DNA from: CAYXDR01 sp046498185
GTDB lineage: Bacteria > Desulfobacterota > DSM-4660 > Desulfatiglandales > Desulfatiglandaceae
Length of the DNA stretch: 8,631 bases
Reading direction: 5' to 3'
NCBI GenBank assembly: GCA_046498185.1
Contig: JAWOBE010000159.1
Location: 1-8,631 of the forward strand
The notes under the pieces were generated by a model, which ran no database searches, was not told the DNA's origin, and saw only the letters and a program-made list of their open reading frames with translations. Shown piece after piece: positions 7,503 through 8,631 of this stretch. Every line of letters begins with the position of its first letter. Position 1 is the stretch's first letter. The translations under genes and the position numbers were made by a program.

Positions 7503-7651
7503 CATTTTGAAACTTTACAATAAGATACATCTCGATATCCATTCCATTGTATTCTCGGAAGGTTACCACGGCAGACCGTATGTTTCCCTTTCGCCTCCCC
7601 TCCTGCGGGGACACCATATTTTTATGTCGGATTCGATCTCCGGATATCTGC
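7503..7651. other. Intergenic stretch without a recognised gene
   Basis: This lies between two outward-facing promoter candidates. Short open frames exist on both strands (a minus frame 7701-7480 with a TTG start and a plus frame from 7507), but none has a ribosome binding site, a recognisable protein motif or sensible composition. A short GC-rich inverted repeat (CCCC...GGGG near 7598-7611) is followed by an AT-rich patch but has no good T-tract. Nothing further can be supported. Confidence 0.5.
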
Positions 7652-7680
7652 TTGACCTTCAACACAGAGCCTGCTATTTT
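7652..7680 (+). promoter_or_regulatory. Candidate sigma-70 promoter of tRNA-Arg
   Basis: TTGACC (7652-7657, five of six -35 matches) and TATTTT (7675-7680, four of six -10 matches) are separated by exactly 17 bases. The predicted start near 7687 leaves a leader of about 64 bases before the tRNA at 7751. Its direction and distance suit the tRNA, which has its own terminator downstream. Confidence 0.55.
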
Positions 7681-7750
7681 TCTAAATTGTTTAAGCTTCA
7701 AAAGCAGCCGGAACTATCATGATCCCCGGCAGGAAGTTTTCAAAATATCA

Positions 7751-7827
7751 GGGCGATTAGCTCAGTTGGATAGAGCGTTGGTCTCCGGAACCAAAGGTCG
7801 CGCGTTCGAGTCGCGCATCGCCCACCA
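7751..7827 (+). tRNA. tRNA-Arg (anticodon CCG)
   Basis: This is a complete 77-nt cloverleaf that reads the arginine codon CGG. The acceptor stem GGGCGAT (7751-7757) pairs with ATCGCCC (7817-7823). The D arm is GCTC...GAGC. The anticodon stem TTGGT/ACCAA holds the loop CTCCGGA with anticodon CCG at 7785-7787. The T arm GCGCG-TTCGAGT-CGCGC has the normal TTCGA loop. The discriminator is A, and CCA is encoded in the DNA (7825-7827). All stems are fully paired and nothing suggests a pseudo-tRNA. It appears to be a single-gene transcript with promoter and terminator. Confidence 0.97.
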
Positions 7828-7835
7828 GTTAAATC

Positions 7836-7870
7836 AGGGACTTACAGCGTTCAGTTGTGAGTCCTTTTTA
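7836..7870 (+). terminator. Rho-independent terminator of tRNA-Arg
   Basis: GGACTTACA (7838-7846) pairs with TGTGAGTCC (7856-7864), nine pairs including one G-T, around a 9-base loop, followed directly by TTTTT (7865-7869). It starts about 10 bases after the CCA end, the expected place for a tRNA terminator. Read from the other side it has no matching T-tract, so it mainly serves the plus strand. Confidence 0.82.
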
Positions 7871-7907
7871 TAATCTGTGGTCCCGTTTAAGGAATCCATT
7901 TTATAGA

Positions 7908-8385
7908 TCATTTTGAAACCTGGCTGTTCCAAATGTGTATCGCATACAGTAAGGGCACGTGGTCCTTGATCCCAGCAGGAACAGCCCCTTTGAAACCATG
8001 GCCGATTCCGCTCATAGCATTTCTAAATGTTCGTCCAATTTCGTTCGTCCACCGACTCCAGCGGCTGATACCGTCATGAATTTTCCCTCTGTTGTCGATA
8101 TACTTTAATTTGCCTACATGGGTATAAAGACCGTGAAGAGGGGGCGGTGCTCTTGTCCGTAAAATATCGGACCTCAGGGAATCCCGCCTTTTGAAATAAC
8201 TTACGGGCATATTCCTCTTCCGCGTAGGAAAGTGTTGCCGCTTCAATCAGCCACCAGACATTCATCATGCTGAATTCTTTTGTTTTCGGATTAAACGGAA
8301 ACTGCTCACACCCGCTGAAATACTCATAGTCTTTATAAGGCGGGGCTAGGTTTTCCCAGGTTATTTTGTATGGTGCTTTTTTCAT
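7908..8385 (-). pseudogene. Class 3 lipase remnant with internal deletion
   Basis: Two parts of a bacterial class 3 lipase (alpha/beta hydrolase) remain in different frames. From the ATG at 8385 the first frame reads MKKAPYKITWENLAPPYKDY, then FPFNPKTKEFSMMNVWWLIE and AATLSYAEEEYARKLFQKAG up to FTDKSTA near 8146, matching the N-terminal helices that precede the first catalytic-domain strand. It then runs out of frame to a stop at 8074-8076. In another minus frame, from about 8145 to the stop at 7908, the sequence reads PPPLHGLYTHVGKLKYID, a tryptophan-rich stretch, then GIKDHVPLLYAIHIWN, like the C-terminal end of the family. The middle, with the FRGT strand and the GHSLGG serine elbow, is absent, so no lipase activity is expected. 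The first frame is open to 8526, but those extra 47 residues do not look like lipase. The family call rests on remembered motif patterns. Confidence 0.68.
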
Positions 8386-8539
8386 ATGTTTCTCACATGA
8401 CCCTTTCAGGCAATGCCAAACAAAGATTTTGCCCTCAGACAAACCCTGCACTGGTGGGTTAGCCCATTGATTCCGCTGTTGATGCGCCGCGTTACCTTTC
8501 AAATTCATTCTTATCGGCAAGCTCATTCAGCTAATAGAT

Positions 8540-8600
8540 GGGTCAAGTCTGCCTTTGTCTCTTAACAATTTTCAACAAGAGTAACCGGCAGACTTGCCCC
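8540..8600. repeat. 61-nt imperfect inverted repeat (REP- or transposon-end-like)
   Basis: CAAGTCTGCC (8544-8553) pairs perfectly with GGCAGACTTG (8587-8596). The stem extends outward past one mismatch by GGG/CCC (8540-8542 with 8598-8600) and inward, after a symmetrical 5-base internal loop, by CTCTT/AAGAG (8559-8563 with 8577-8581). Neither strand has a T-tract after the hairpin, so it is not an ordinary terminator. Its shape resembles REP elements or the hairpin ends used by REP-associated tyrosine transposases, but no transposase is seen in the window and the element may continue past its edge. Confidence 0.6.
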
Positions 8601-8631
8601 TTATCTTGTAATTTTACACATTGCCCTTTCT

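Noticed and set aside
7480..7701. A minus-strand 73-codon open frame between the acidic protein gene and the tRNA
   Set aside because: It starts with TTG, has no ribosome binding site, overlaps the tRNA promoter candidate and shows no recognisable protein pattern.
8439..8510. A possible integron attC site (GCGGCGCATCAACAGCGG on the minus strand)
   Set aside because: Only one half resembles an attC. The RYYYAAC and GTTRRRY core boxes and a matching second half were not found.
1..8631. CRISPR array or defence system
   Set aside because: No regularly spaced direct repeats and no cas, restriction or toxin-antitoxin genes are visible on either strand.

Overview
The window looks like chromosomal DNA from a Gram-negative bacterium, most likely a deltaproteobacterium (Desulfobacterota, Desulfobacter- or Syntrophobacter-like). 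This assignment is an inference from protein style: an IleS with a C-terminal zinc knuckle, a Lgt of the GCCYG subtype, a ValS with a CxxC...CxxC insertion, and lspA-lgt next to ileS. No taxonomic marker gene is present.

Left part, plus strand (1-3935): the 3' end of ileS, then lspA, lgt, thiM and thiD, tightly packed. ileS/lspA and lgt/thiM overlap by ATGA, the lspA-lgt gap is 48 bp and the thiM-thiD gap is 16 bp, so this is almost certainly one transcript whose promoter lies before the window. LspA and Lgt are the two inner-membrane enzymes of lipoprotein maturation (Lgt adds diacylglycerol, LspA then cuts the signal peptide). ThiM and ThiD are the kinases that salvage the thiazole and pyrimidine halves of thiamine. 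thiE, which would join the two halves, is not in the window, and no TPP riboswitch is seen before thiM.

Middle part, minus strand (7423 down to 4026), convergent with the first operon: a gene for a small acidic protein of unknown function ending in a hairpin terminator, then complete valS (881 aa). A 36-codon ORF follows valS by 20 bp behind a near-perfect ribosome binding site and encodes a strikingly arginine-rich microprotein; it is short enough to be missed by ordinary gene calling.

Right part (7484-8631): an intergenic region with two oppositely directed promoter candidates, a complete tRNA-Arg(CCG) with encoded CCA and its own terminator, then a decayed stretch. That stretch holds a minus-strand remnant of a class 3 lipase whose N-terminal and C-terminal segments are both recognisable but joined out of frame, with the catalytic core missing. 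Near the right edge is a 61-nt imperfect inverted repeat that resembles a REP or transposon-end hairpin. Everything left of about 7430 is ordinary housekeeping DNA apart from the microprotein; the area right of the tRNA is accessory and degenerate.
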